Origin: an uncultured Spirochaetia bacterium
GTDB lineage: Bacteria > Spirochaetota > UBA4802 > JAGODF01
Assembly: GCA_937967705.1 (NCBI GenBank)
Contig: CALCJG010000157.1
Coordinates: forward strand, 1-27,435
Reading direction: 5' to 3'
Length of the DNA: 27,435 bases
Shown here: positions 6,959 through 15,388 of the stretch, in pieces
Position numbering within the stretch: the stretch's first letter is position 1
How the letters are laid out: each line of letters starts with the position of its first letter
The notes under the pieces: model-generated
What the model was told of the DNA's origin: nothing
What the model saw: the letters and a program-made list of their open reading frames with translations, nothing else
Database searches by the model: none
Made by a program: the position numbers and the translations under genes

Positions 6959-8818
6959 ATGAAGAAAAACATCATGAATAAGAGAAACAGTATCATTCTG
7001 ATCATTCCCATGCTGATTCTGCTCTTTTCTCCGAACGGTCTGTATAACAACGATTTGGGCGTCTTGAGGGCCCAGGAAAAAAAGTCTACCAAAAAAGCCC
7101 CAAAATCCAAGGACACCGGCAAAGAGGATAAGAAGTCCAAAAAGAAGACCCGGTATTTTACCCTCAATTTCAAGGATGTGGATATATCCGAGTTCCTGAA
7201 CGTAATGAGCCAGCTGATCGGCAAAAACATCATCATCGACGACAAGGTAAAAGGCAAGATAACCATAAGCTCAGCCAAAAAAATTCCCATCGATCAGGCA
7301 TTCGACATCCTCAAATCCATACTCGAAATCAAGGGACTCGCGGTAGTGGATACGGGCACCATCATTAAAGTCATCCCGATAAAGGAAGCCATCAAGAAGA
7401 ATATCGAGATTGTCGTAGACGGCAAGAAAAAGATAGACGTAACGGAAGACAAGACCATCACCTACCTCATTGAACTGCAGTTTTCCGATGCCAATGAGGT
7501 AGCCAATGTCCTCCGCGCCCTTAAGTCGGTCAATACGGATATCGTGGTTTATCCGGCGATGAACATCGTCATCCTGAGCGGCACCTCCTCCGAGATCGCC
7601 GGTCTCATCAAGATAGCAAAGGCCCTCGACAAAAAGATCGAGGAAGAAACCGGCGAGGACGGGAAGGACAAGGGTCCCAAGAAAAGCAACATCCATGTCG
7701 TCCATCTGGAAAACGCGGACGCCGAGCAGCTGGCGAATGTGCTTTCCCGCATACCCTTCTCGGAAAAGACCCTGATTGATAAAAGTCCCATAGCTCCCAA
7801 GGTTCACACCTCGGACAAATCCAAGAGGGTGATGGGCAAGCAGAAGGCAACGGGGCCGACCGCCCCCGCAGGAACCCAGCCCGGAAGCAAGCTGACCATC
7901 ATCCCCAATAAGGAGACCAATTCCCTCATCATAGCGGCCCCGCCCGAGGAGTTCAAGGAGATACAGCACGTCATTAAACAGCTTGATATAGTCCGAGAAC
8001 AGGTTCTCATCGAGGCCCTCATCATCGAGGTTTCCGCCGAGAACGGATGGGGCCTGGGGATCGACTGGATGCTGGGCAATCAGTCGGGGTCGCATCTCTA
8101 TGGCGGTTCCTCCATAATGGGCAATCTGCCCAATTATACGACGCCATCCGGCCTGAGTGGGAAAAAACTGGCTGTCCCCCTATCCACCGGCTTTCAGCTC
8201 GGATATCTCAGCGACAAGTCAGTACTTGGATATGTGCTCCTCAACGCATCAGGAACGGATAAGAACTTCAATGTCCTCTCGACTCCTCAAATAGTCACTA
8301 CGGACAATCACGAAGCGGAACTGAATGTCGGCGAGGAGATCCCGGTTCCCACAAATAACCGAATCTCCGATACCGGAACACAATTCTATACCTTCGAATA
8401 CAAGGCTGTGGGTGTTAAACTGAAGATCACCCCGCATATTACCAAACAGAAGAAGATTACACTGGACCTGTATCTCGAGGTAAACTCCATTCTGTCCCAG
8501 ACAACAGTTCTCTCCAGCGGGTCTGTCATCCCCCCAACACTGGGTAAACGGGACCTCAAGACGAAGATAGCCATTGAAGATGGTAAGACCATTGTCGTGG
8601 GAGGGTTAATACGTAACGACAAGAAGATAGAAGAGACTAAGGTTCCCTACTTGGGAGACATACCTCTTCTTGGATGGTTTTTCAAACACAAGACCGTATC
8701 CTATACCAAAACCAATCTTCTTCTATTTATAACGCCTCATATCCTCACAGAGGCAAAACGGATCGACGCAATTACACAGCAGAAGAAGGATGAGCAAAAC
8801 CGCCTGAGAAAACGCTGA
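6959..8818 (+). CDS. gspD: Type II secretion secretin GspD
   Basis: GspD forms the outer-membrane channel. The start ATG 6959 has AAAGG eight bases upstream; ATG 6953 is in frame but too close. Residues below are counted from 6953. After a signal peptide (about 1-40) and a Lys-rich linker comes N0 (about 67-143). A first secretin_N repeat follows (about 168-228), then a second (about 246-346) interrupted by a Pro/Gly/Lys-rich insert (about 272-312). The secretin barrel domain (about 350-605) has VPYLGDIPLLGWFF and LLLFITPHIL near its end. Well-studied GspD proteins have three such repeats between N0 and the barrel; I see two. At 619 residues it is somewhat short. Whether a pilotin brings it to the outer membrane cannot be told from this window. 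Confidence 0.97.
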   Translation: MKKNIMNKRNSIILIIPMLILLFSPNGLYNNDLGVLRAQEKKSTKKAPKSKDTGKEDKKSKKKTRYFTLNFKDVDISEFLNVMSQLIGKNIIIDDKVKGKITISSAKKIPIDQAFDILKSILEIKGLAVVDTGTIIKVIPIKEAIKKNIEIVVDGKKKIDVTEDKTITYLIELQFSDANEVANVLRALKSVNTDIVVYPAMNIVILSGTSSEIAGLIKIAKALDKKIEEETGEDGKDKGPKKSNIHVVHLENADAEQLANVLSRIPFSEKTLIDKSPIAPKVHTSDKSKRVMGKQKATGPTAPAGTQPGSKLTIIPNKETNSLIIAAPPEEFKEIQHVIKQLDIVREQVLIEALIIEVSAENGWGLGIDWMLGNQSGSHLYGGSSIMGNLPNYTTPSGLSGKKLAVPLSTGFQLGYLSDKSVLGYVLLNASGTDKNFNVLSTPQIVTTDNHEAELNVGEEIPVPTNNRISDTGTQFYTFEYKAVGVKLKITPHITKQKKITLDLYLEVNSILSQTTVLSSGSVIPPTLGKRDLKTKIAIEDGKTIVVGGLIRNDKKIEETKVPYLGDIPLLGWFFKHKTVSYTKTNLLLFITPHILTEAKRIDAITQQKKDEQNRLRKR

Positions 8819-8835
8819 CAAACCGGAATTCCAAG

Positions 8836-10533
8836 ATGAAACAGAGCAAACCACAGCTGGGTGAGATCCTCGTCGACAAGAATGTCATCACCCGAGATCA
8901 GCTCCAGGAGGCCCTGCTGGCCCAGAAAGGTTCTCCCCTGAGGCTGGGTCAGCTGCTTATTAAGAAGGGCATGGCCACGGAAGAGGACATCTTGGGGGCT
9001 TTGTCCGATCGTTTCGGTGTGCCTTACCAGATGAAGATCGAGTTCCATGACCCGGACAAGCTATTCTCCTCCATTCCGCTCCATTTCCTCAAGAAGAACC
9101 GGATTGTCCCTTTCAACAGGGAGAAGAACACCATTTACGTGGCGGTTGTGGATGTTCTGAACATACAACCTTTCGACGACCTCAAAATGCTCTACCCGGA
9201 TAGTGAATTTGAGGCGGTTCTGACCACGGATCTCGAAGTGCAGAGGCTTATACAGTCTCACTTCGATACTCTCAAGGGGGAATCCACCGATACTGTCATC
9301 GAAAATCTTGAGGATTCAGAACTGGAGATACTCTCTTCGGATGTCGTCGAAACGGAAGACATCCTGGACATGGCCAACGAGGCTCCGATCATCCGTCTCG
9401 TGAACATGATCCTCAAGCAGGCCGTCAATGACAGGGCCAGCGACATACATATCGAACCTTATGAGAAGGACCTTTCCGTACGGTTCCGTATTGACGGTAT
9501 ATTGTATCAGATGTTTACCCCACCGAAAAAATTCCAGGGAGCCATTACCTCCCGTATCAAAATCATGGCCAATCTAAATATAGCCGAAAACCGTCTGCCT
9601 CAGGACGGTCGTATTCAGATCAAGATCGGGGGTAAAGACATCGATATTCGTGTCTCTATCTTCCCCACCTACTTCGGGGAGCGGGTCGTATTGCGGCTTC
9701 TGAATAAGACCGATATGGCCTTCGAACTGGACAGCCTGGGCTTTTCAACCAGGATTCTGGAACAGTACAAGACACTTATCAAAAAAACGCACGGTATCAT
9801 CCTGGTGACAGGTCCCACGGGAAGCGGGAAATCGACGACCCTCTATGCTGTACTCACCAAGCTCAATACACCGGATGTCAACATCCTGACGGTTGAGGAC
9901 CCTATCGAATATCAGCTGCAGGGGATCGGCCAGATGCAGGTCAAACCCAAGATCGAGCTCACCTTTGCCAGCGGCCTCAGATCCATACTCCGGCAGGACC
10001 CGGACATCATCATGATCGGTGAGATTCGAGACCTGGAAACAGCCGAGATTGCCGTGCAGTCCGCCCTGACCGGTCACAGGGTCTTCTCCACTCTGCATAC
10101 CAACGACGCCGCCAGCGGTATCACACGTCTTGTGGATATGGGGGTAGAACCGTTTCTGATCTCCTCTTCGGTTAATGCTTTCCTGGCCCAGCGGCTGGTA
10201 CGGACCATATGCCCTAAATGCAAGGAGGCCTTTAAGCCCTCCCCCAAGATGATCGAGGAACTGAACATCAAAAACACTCTGCCAAAAAACGGGAAGCTTT
10301 ACAAGGGCAAAGGCTGCAAGAACTGCTTGGGTACCGGATACATCGGCAGAACGGGAATATACGAACTCCTGGTAGTAAGCCAGGAGATACGCAAGATGAT
10401 CATGACTCATGCCGATGCCGCGGAAATCAAGGAACAGGCAATAAAGGAAGGCATGATAACCCTTCTGGAGGACGGGCTGGTCAAGGCTTTGGAGGGTATA
10501 ACCACCGTTGAAGAAGTAGTGAGAGTATCCTGA
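8836..10533 (+). CDS. gspE: Type II secretion ATPase GspE
   Basis: This cytoplasmic hexameric ATPase powers pseudopilus assembly. The 565-residue protein has a T2SSE_N domain (about 1-150, repeated LGEILVDK and LGQLLIKKG helices), and a second N-domain (about 180-290) with ASDIHIEPYE. The ATPase core carries Walker A GPTGSGKST (326-334), an Asp box LTVEDPIEY (351-359), Walker B IIMIGEIRD (391-399) and a His box TLHTND (419-424). A four-Cys zinc module uses C459, C462, C494 and C497. All catalytic elements are intact, so it should be active. ATG 8836 follows gspD by 17 bases with only a weak ribosome site, and gspF begins one base after its stop, indicating coupled translation. The four-Cys module separates GspE/PilB from retraction ATPases. 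Confidence 0.97.
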   Translation: MKQSKPQLGEILVDKNVITRDQLQEALLAQKGSPLRLGQLLIKKGMATEEDILGALSDRFGVPYQMKIEFHDPDKLFSSIPLHFLKKNRIVPFNREKNTIYVAVVDVLNIQPFDDLKMLYPDSEFEAVLTTDLEVQRLIQSHFDTLKGESTDTVIENLEDSELEILSSDVVETEDILDMANEAPIIRLVNMILKQAVNDRASDIHIEPYEKDLSVRFRIDGILYQMFTPPKKFQGAITSRIKIMANLNIAENRLPQDGRIQIKIGGKDIDIRVSIFPTYFGERVVLRLLNKTDMAFELDSLGFSTRILEQYKTLIKKTHGIILVTGPTGSGKSTTLYAVLTKLNTPDVNILTVEDPIEYQLQGIGQMQVKPKIELTFASGLRSILRQDPDIIMIGEIRDLETAEIAVQSALTGHRVFSTLHTNDAASGITRLVDMGVEPFLISSSVNAFLAQRLVRTICPKCKEAFKPSPKMIEELNIKNTLPKNGKLYKGKGCKNCLGTGYIGRTGIYELLVVSQEIRKMIMTHADAAEIKEQAIKEGMITLLEDGLVKALEGITTVEEVVRVS

Positions 10534-10534
10534 G

Positions 10535-11785
10535 ATGGTTTTCGAATATCAGGCCCTGAATCGTAACGGCGAGAACGTAGCCGACTATGTGGATGCCCCC
10601 TCTGAGATGGCCGCCAAGCAGAAGCTGCGCAGCCAGGGCCTTTATGTTGTCAAGATATCAAAACACGAAATAACGGATAAGAGCGGCTCCTCCAAACACA
10701 AGGGACTCCTCCAGCAGCGATACGAGGAGATTTACAATTACATCAGCCTGAAGCTCAGCGCCAAGCAGGTAGGGATCTTTTCAAGACAGCTATCCACCCT
10801 TCTGAATGCTGGTATGCCGCTGCTAGTCGCCATCACCGACATCATCGATCAGATCGACAGTCAGAATTTCAAACGCATAGTGGTGGACATCAAAGAGAAA
10901 CTGGAGGAGGGTTCTTCTTTTTCCAATTGCCTGGGCCGACACAGGATCGTATTCTCGGATATGTACATCAACATGGTGCGTGTGGGGGAGAACCTGGGAT
11001 CCCTCGACCAGGTCATCGAGCGTTTGGCCGATATGGAGGAGAAGCGCAACATCCTGAAGAGCAAAGTACAGTCGGCTCTCTGGTACCCCTCCTTCATCAT
11101 CTTTTTCTCGATCGGCGTCATCACCTTTCTCATGGTTAACATCATCCCCTCCCTGAGCCGTATGTTTACCGAACACGGAAAGGACCTCCCTCTCCCCACG
11201 AAGATCGTCATGGGAGTCAGTGATGTTCTCTCTTCTCTCTGGTACGTAATCCTCATAGCAATTATCATCGGGATCTATTACTTCAACAGGTACATACAGA
11301 CCCCCGAAGGGAAGAGACGATTTGATCATTTTAAACTCAATGTTCCGCTTTTCAAGAATCTTTACAAGAAACTGATAGTGCTGCGCTTTACCCTCAATCT
11401 GGGCGTTCTCCTCAACAACAAGGTAGACATCCTGAAATCCTTTGAAATCGTCAAAAAGATAGTCGGAAATTCCATTATTGAAGAGCGAATCGATGAGGCT
11501 GCCAAGAAGATCAAGGAGGGTTCTTCCGTCTCCAATGCGCTGATCAAGGCTGATTTTCTTCCCAAACTGGTCCTGGGAATGATCTCTGCTGGCGAGGCAA
11601 GCGACCGCCTTGATGATATGCTGAATAAAATCGGCAATGTTTACGAAACGGAACTGGATCTTACTATAACTAGCCTCACGAGCATGATCGAACCCATCAT
11701 CATCGTCATAATGGGCCTGGTCATCGGGACGATCGTAATTTCTGTCCTGCTGCCAATTTTCGAAATGAACCTGATCATTCAATAG
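10535..11785 (+). CDS. gspF: Type II secretion platform protein GspF
   Basis: GspF is the polytopic inner-membrane platform protein that contacts the ATPase. The 416-residue product has an N-terminal cytoplasmic segment starting FEYQALNRNGE, typical of the family. Two homologous T2SSF domains follow (about 77-205 and 280-408), each with the pattern FxRxLxxLLxxGxPL or a diverged copy of it. Membrane helices lie near 183-206, 234-252 and 384-408. ATG 10535 begins one base after the gspE stop. A 159-base gap follows, the only large one in the operon, and holds the internal promoter for gspG. Confidence 0.96.
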   Translation: MVFEYQALNRNGENVADYVDAPSEMAAKQKLRSQGLYVVKISKHEITDKSGSSKHKGLLQQRYEEIYNYISLKLSAKQVGIFSRQLSTLLNAGMPLLVAITDIIDQIDSQNFKRIVVDIKEKLEEGSSFSNCLGRHRIVFSDMYINMVRVGENLGSLDQVIERLADMEEKRNILKSKVQSALWYPSFIIFFSIGVITFLMVNIIPSLSRMFTEHGKDLPLPTKIVMGVSDVLSSLWYVILIAIIIGIYYFNRYIQTPEGKRRFDHFKLNVPLFKNLYKKLIVLRFTLNLGVLLNNKVDILKSFEIVKKIVGNSIIEERIDEAAKKIKEGSSVSNALIKADFLPKLVLGMISAGEASDRLDDMLNKIGNVYETELDLTITSLTSMIEPIIIVIMGLVIGTIVISVLLPIFEMNLIIQ

Positions 11786-11861
11786 AAAGTAACCCTATGC
11801 GATCGAACTGTCTCTAATGATTGCAGAGAACATTTTCATATTAGTATGCACCATTGACGCA

Positions 11862-11890
11862 TTGACAGACCGGTTTTTAGGTAGTATTAT
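11862..11890 (+). promoter_or_regulatory. Internal consensus promoter upstream of gspG
   Basis: A perfect TTGACA (11862-11867) is followed after exactly 17 bases by TATTAT (11885-11890), matching five of six -10 positions. The expected start is near 11897, about 48 bases before ATG 11945. The -35 overlaps the second copy of a direct repeat CATTGAC (11852-11858 and 11860-11866). It would give gspG and genes beyond it extra transcription. Confidence 0.72.
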
Positions 11891-11944
11891 TTAAAGATAA
11901 CGGATGTGAATCAATACAAAAGCATTTTTGGAGGTAATCTACCG

Positions 11945-12406
11945 ATGAGAAGAGTATTTGCAAACCTGAGAGAAAAAATCCAGCAGATCGTAAAGGATAT
12001 AAGCAATGAAAGGGGTTTCTCCCTCCTTGAATTGCTTATTGTCCTGGTCATCATAGGCATTCTAGGTGCGATCGTATATACGAAATTCACCGACCTGCCC
12101 GAAAAGGCCAAGATCGAAGCCACAAAACAGCAGATGCTGGTATTCAAAATGTCTCTGGACCGGTATAAACTGGACAATGATTCCTACCCTACAACAGATC
12201 AGGGTCTGCAGGCCGTCAAACAATATCTTGACGCCGGCGATATCCCCAATGATCCCTGGGGAAACCCCTACATTTACCGTAGCCCGGGGGAAAACAATGA
12301 TTATGAAATCATCAGTATAGGCCCCGATAAACAGGAAAACACTACGGACGATATCAAGAGTTATGAACTCCACAAAGTCGGTAAATTTCAGAAAAGCTCG
12401 AATTAG
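11945..12406 (+). CDS. gspG: Major pseudopilin GspG
   Basis: GspG is the main subunit of the pseudopilus that pushes substrates through the secretin. The start is ATG 11945, because GGAGGT lies at 11930-11935, nine bases upstream; the frame runs back further without such a site. The 153-residue precursor has a 24-residue leader ending ERG. The prepilin peptidase site follows (RG then FSLLE, with Phe1 and Glu5), a hydrophobic helix, and a globular domain with the GspG hallmarks YPTTDQGL and DPWGNPYIY, and an acidic calcium-loop-like SIGPDKQENTTDD. The leader is longer than the usual 6-10 residues. It is preceded by its own promoter and followed by a terminator-like hairpin, consistent with a need for many more copies than the minor pseudopilins. 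Confidence 0.97.
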   Translation: MRRVFANLREKIQQIVKDISNERGFSLLELLIVLVIIGILGAIVYTKFTDLPEKAKIEATKQQMLVFKMSLDRYKLDNDSYPTTDQGLQAVKQYLDAGDIPNDPWGNPYIYRSPGENNDYEIISIGPDKQENTTDDIKSYELHKVGKFQKSSN

Positions 12407-12992
12407 CTTTTTTAACCCCCTCTTGCGTCTGAAAAAAACCCTGATGAACAATCAGGGTTTTTCCCTCCTTGAGCTGATCATCGTTATTGTCATCATATCC
12501 ATCATGACAATGATGGCGGCGCCAAGAATCTCCGCATTCCTGAGCGGCAAGAGGAACAACATGGTGATACTGACCACCATGATTGCCAAGACCTTTGATG
12601 ACGCCTTTTTGTCCAACAAGACCGACTTCCTTGTAGTCCATCTTGAGGAACCGGACGCGGATATGACTTCCGCAGGGCATGAAATCTTTTCGCGCCGTAA
12701 CGGCATTTCCATCATCGAGCTCGGCAAGGAGGGGACGTTTAAGGACGTGGACAATAAGCTGCTCCAGTACCGTGAATTCCCCTCCTCATTCAAGTTCAGG
12801 GAGGTCCTGTTATCCACCGGGGAGACTATCAGACGAGGCAATGTCATGATCCCCTTTTATCCGGACGGACATTCGGATGACATCATTCTCCATCTGCTGA
12901 TCAACGATGACGAGCGGAGTTCCGTCAGGATATTCAAATTCAAAAAGGAGGCCCGGGTTTTCGCCGATCATGTTTCCTTTCAGAACGATTAA
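12363..12992 (+). CDS. gspH: Minor pseudopilin GspH
   Basis: This is a 209-residue type IV pilin-like protein with the cleavage site QG then FSLLELIIV (Phe1, Glu5), followed by a hydrophobic helix and a beta-rich C-terminal domain. Position directly after gspG and length fit GspH, a minor pseudopilin near the pilus tip. Two starts compete. ATG 12363 overlaps gspG by 44 bases and gives a 32-residue leader. ATG 12444 gives a five-residue leader, but has no ribosome site and lies inside a perfect hairpin (12434-12462). I report the longer form. The hairpin could reduce both transcription into, and translation of, this gene. Assignment rests on order more than on sequence similarity, which is weak outside the N-terminal helix. 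Confidence 0.85.
   Translation: MNSTKSVNFRKARISFFNPLLRLKKTLMNNQGFSLLELIIVIVIISIMTMMAAPRISAFLSGKRNNMVILTTMIAKTFDDAFLSNKTDFLVVHLEEPDADMTSAGHEIFSRRNGISIIELGKEGTFKDVDNKLLQYREFPSSFKFREVLLSTGETIRRGNVMIPFYPDGHSDDIILHLLINDDERSSVRIFKFKKEARVFADHVSFQND
12434..12462 (+). terminator. Intrinsic-terminator-like hairpin after gspG, inside gspH
   Basis: AAAAACCCTGAT (12434-12445) pairs perfectly with ATCAGGGTTTTT (12451-12462) around a five-base loop. The GC-containing core CCCTGAT/ATCAGGG is followed by five T. It starts 28 bases after the gspG stop, the usual place for a terminator. The downstream arm is partly fixed by coding for the pilin motif QGF; the upstream arm is not. Read-through must be incomplete termination, since gspH-N follow. 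Confidence 0.6.
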
Positions 12993-13002
12993 TAAGGCTC
13001 CC

Positions 13003-13395
13003 ATGTCCGCTAAGGTTTCCCGGAATCGGGGATTTGCCATCATTGAGATACTCGTGGCCATTACGATTTTGTCCATTGTGCTCCTCAGTATCATCTCAGG
13101 AGTATCCGCAGGAATCATGGCCATCTCCGAGAACAAAAACCTGACGAGAGCCATGATTATAGCCAAGAACAAGTTGAATGAATTTCTCCTTATTAAAATG
13201 CGGGGACCCGACATCACTGATGAGCAGGTTCAGGAATATGAGGGATTCCGCTATAACCGTAAAATCACCCGATTTGAGCATGAGATATTCGGCCCCATAT
13301 CCGCCAAAAAGGTGGAGATAACCATTACATGGAAACAGGGGGAAAACCAGCAGCCCAGGAAATACTCGCTCTCCTATATTTACCCGGAGCAATGA
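13003..13395 (+). CDS. gspI: Minor pseudopilin GspI
   Basis: This is a 130-residue pilin-like protein. The start ATG 13003 has AAGG five bases upstream and gives a ten-residue leader MSAKVSRNRG before the cleavage site. The mature protein begins FAIIEILVAITI, keeping Phe1 and Glu5 and matching the IEILVAI pattern that sets GspI apart from GspG. The frame stays open upstream into gspH, but without a usable ribosome site. GspI is known to initiate the pseudopilus tip complex with GspJ and GspK; those two follow directly. It starts ten bases after the gspH stop. Confidence 0.9.
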   Translation: MSAKVSRNRGFAIIEILVAITILSIVLLSIISGVSAGIMAISENKNLTRAMIIAKNKLNEFLLIKMRGPDITDEQVQEYEGFRYNRKITRFEHEIFGPISAKKVEITITWKQGENQQPRKYSLSYIYPEQ

Positions 13396-13398
13396 GCG

Positions 13399-14115
13399 AT
13401 GAGACGGCCTGAAAGTCCGACGTTAAAGGTTTTACAGCGATTCATGAAAATTAAAAAGTACATAACGAGAATGATATCCGGTGAAGAGGGGTTTTCCCTT
13501 ATTGAAATCATCGTTGCCGTCATGCTCTCCTCCATCATCCTGATGATGGTTTATTCGGCCCACAGATCCATCGTTTCCTCCATCAATGATCTTACAGGAG
13601 TCGCCGATTTCTATGAAAATGTCCACCTGGCTCTTTCGAGGGTCGATCATGACATCTCCTGTTCCTACTATAACAAATACAATAAAAAGCTCTGTCTGAT
13701 AGGGGAAAACAACAAAAACACGCCCTATATGGGAAAAATCAACCTGGTAACCATAGACCATCAGAACTTGTCCCTGACGGCGAATCCCAAGAAGGAGATG
13801 AGAACAGGTGACATACATGAGATAGGTTATTACCTTAAATCCGACAAGAAGTATGCGGACCTTTATACCCTAATCCGGCGTCAGGAACTCCATTATGACG
13901 ATAATCCCGAAGAGGGGGGCCAGGAGAGCATCATTCTGGAAAACGTCATGGATGTCCGTTTCGAATTCCGCTTGCGGAATGACTGGACGGATACATGGGA
14001 CTCCCGCAAATATAACAAGGTTCCCGAAGCAGTAAAAACAACGCTCAAGATCAGGAACTTCAAAGGAAAAGAAGAAGAAATCATCATTATCACCAATCTC
14101 AACATGCTGAAATGA
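13399..14115 (+). CDS. gspJ: Minor pseudopilin GspJ
   Basis: This 238-residue product has the prepilin site EEG then FSLIEIIVAVML (Phe1, Glu5), a hydrophobic helix and a larger beta-rich domain, as expected for GspJ, a pseudopilus-tip subunit. ATG 13399 lies three bases after the gspI stop, with GGAG nine bases upstream at 13386-13389; it gives a 31-residue leader. An internal ATG at residue 16 would shorten this to 16. The sequence FYENVHLALSRVDHDI after the helix resembles the GspJ pattern of an Arg/Asp-containing helix. Position between gspI and gspK supports the call. Confidence 0.92.
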   Translation: MRRPESPTLKVLQRFMKIKKYITRMISGEEGFSLIEIIVAVMLSSIILMMVYSAHRSIVSSINDLTGVADFYENVHLALSRVDHDISCSYYNKYNKKLCLIGENNKNTPYMGKINLVTIDHQNLSLTANPKKEMRTGDIHEIGYYLKSDKKYADLYTLIRRQELHYDDNPEEGGQESIILENVMDVRFEFRLRNDWTDTWDSRKYNKVPEAVKTTLKIRNFKGKEEEIIIITNLNMLK

Positions 14116-14122
14116 AAAGGCC

Positions 14123-15364
14123 ATGAACCTAATCAGGATGCTCGGGACATATCGCAGAAGGCTTTACAGTCGGTTTCTAACAAATTATCGGAAACGCCAG
14201 AACACGCTCCTGGAAAAGGGCTTGTTCGGTTACATGTTCAACTCCTCCGGTTATGTTCTGGTCATTGTCCTTCTGGTCACCTCGCTTCTCGTATCCATTT
14301 CCACAGAATTTCTCATCACTGCCCAGACCAATATCAATTATATCAAGAAATTCAGCGACAAGCTTAAGGCTTATACCATTGCAAAGATCGGCATGAATCT
14401 TTCACAGTTCATACTGGAGGCGGATAAACGCGGCATGGCCTCAGGCCTGATGGCCCAGAGGGCGTCCAAGGAAATTGACTGTTATGAGGATTTGTGGGCG
14501 ATGGATTTCCCTGAATTTCCCATTGAATACGGCAGCGTGAAAATCGTCATAAGCGACGAAAACTCCAAGATCAACCTGAGCGTCCTGGCTAACGAAGTGG
14601 TGGACAGGACTGCCTATTACAATCTGGTCCAGCGTTTTTTCCTCAATATGGGTCTTTTAATGGATTTCGCAGATTCCATTCTGGATTGGGTGGATATAGA
14701 CGAGACAAGATCCCCCTACGGAGCGGAATCCGACTACTATCAGAATCTGGAATCGCCTTATAAATCCAAGAACCGGGAGATGGACAGCATCGATGAATTA
14801 CTCCTTGTCAAGGGGATAACGCCCGAGATCTTTTACGGACTTGGAGGCGGCAATTCCGGGAAAGAGGCCAATCTTGTGGATCACAACAGGGGAACGAAAA
14901 GCCTGAGTTCAGCCCTTTTAGGCGACCTTGATCCTCAGAATGCGAAAAAACTTCTCGAGGAAAAACAATCGAGCACCAGGGATCTTTCAATCAAGATTGG
15001 ACGAGAGAAGAGCCGACGTCTTTCCGATTATTTACGAGTCTACGGAGACCGAACGGACTATCTGAGCGATCTCAACAAAATAAACATAAATACGGCCTCT
15101 TTCCGTGTCTTATCAACGTTGACAGAGTCCATGACAGATGATATCGTGACTGAAATAATCAGAAGACGCATAGAAAAACCCTTCGAATCCATCGATGAGG
15201 TCAAAGACCTCATTAAGGACGAAAATGTGTTGAAAAATCTGCTGACCGTGAAATCGTATATATTTAAAATCGAAGTAACCGGCAAGGTCAATGATACAAC
15301 GACCAGTATTACGGGGTATTATTACAGGGATGAAAGAAAGTTTCTCTACTGGAGTGAGAATTAA
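14123..15364 (+). CDS. gspK: Minor pseudopilin GspK
   Basis: GspK is the large subunit capping the pseudopilus. The 413-residue product has a leader of about 43 residues ending NSSG, then YVLVIVLLVTSLLVSIS. Position 5 is Ile rather than Glu, and lack of Glu5 is typical of GspK. A long globular domain follows, including VKIVISDENSKINLS and a helix-hairpin-helix-like stretch (KININTASFRVLS then PFESIDEVKDL), both common in GspK. ATG 14123 has AAAAGG only two bases upstream; ATG 14138 is an in-frame alternative with better spacing. The leader is much longer than usual. Seven bases separate it from gspJ. Confidence 0.93.
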   Translation: MNLIRMLGTYRRRLYSRFLTNYRKRQNTLLEKGLFGYMFNSSGYVLVIVLLVTSLLVSISTEFLITAQTNINYIKKFSDKLKAYTIAKIGMNLSQFILEADKRGMASGLMAQRASKEIDCYEDLWAMDFPEFPIEYGSVKIVISDENSKINLSVLANEVVDRTAYYNLVQRFFLNMGLLMDFADSILDWVDIDETRSPYGAESDYYQNLESPYKSKNREMDSIDELLLVKGITPEIFYGLGGGNSGKEANLVDHNRGTKSLSSALLGDLDPQNAKKLLEEKQSSTRDLSIKIGREKSRRLSDYLRVYGDRTDYLSDLNKININTASFRVLSTLTESMTDDIVTEIIRRRIEKPFESIDEVKDLIKDENVLKNLLTVKSYIFKIEVTGKVNDTTTSITGYYYRDERKFLYWSEN

Positions 15365-15388
15365 GGGCATACATATCGGAGGAAGAAT

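Noticed and set aside
7271..8095. Minus-strand frame of 274 codons inside gspD
   Set aside because: Low-complexity Gly/Leu/Asp composition expected opposite a secretin gene, with no ribosome site or recognisable domain.
10823..11782. Minus-strand frame of 319 codons inside gspF
   Set aside because: Asp/His/Val-rich sequence typical of an antisense reading of a membrane-protein gene; no motif seen.
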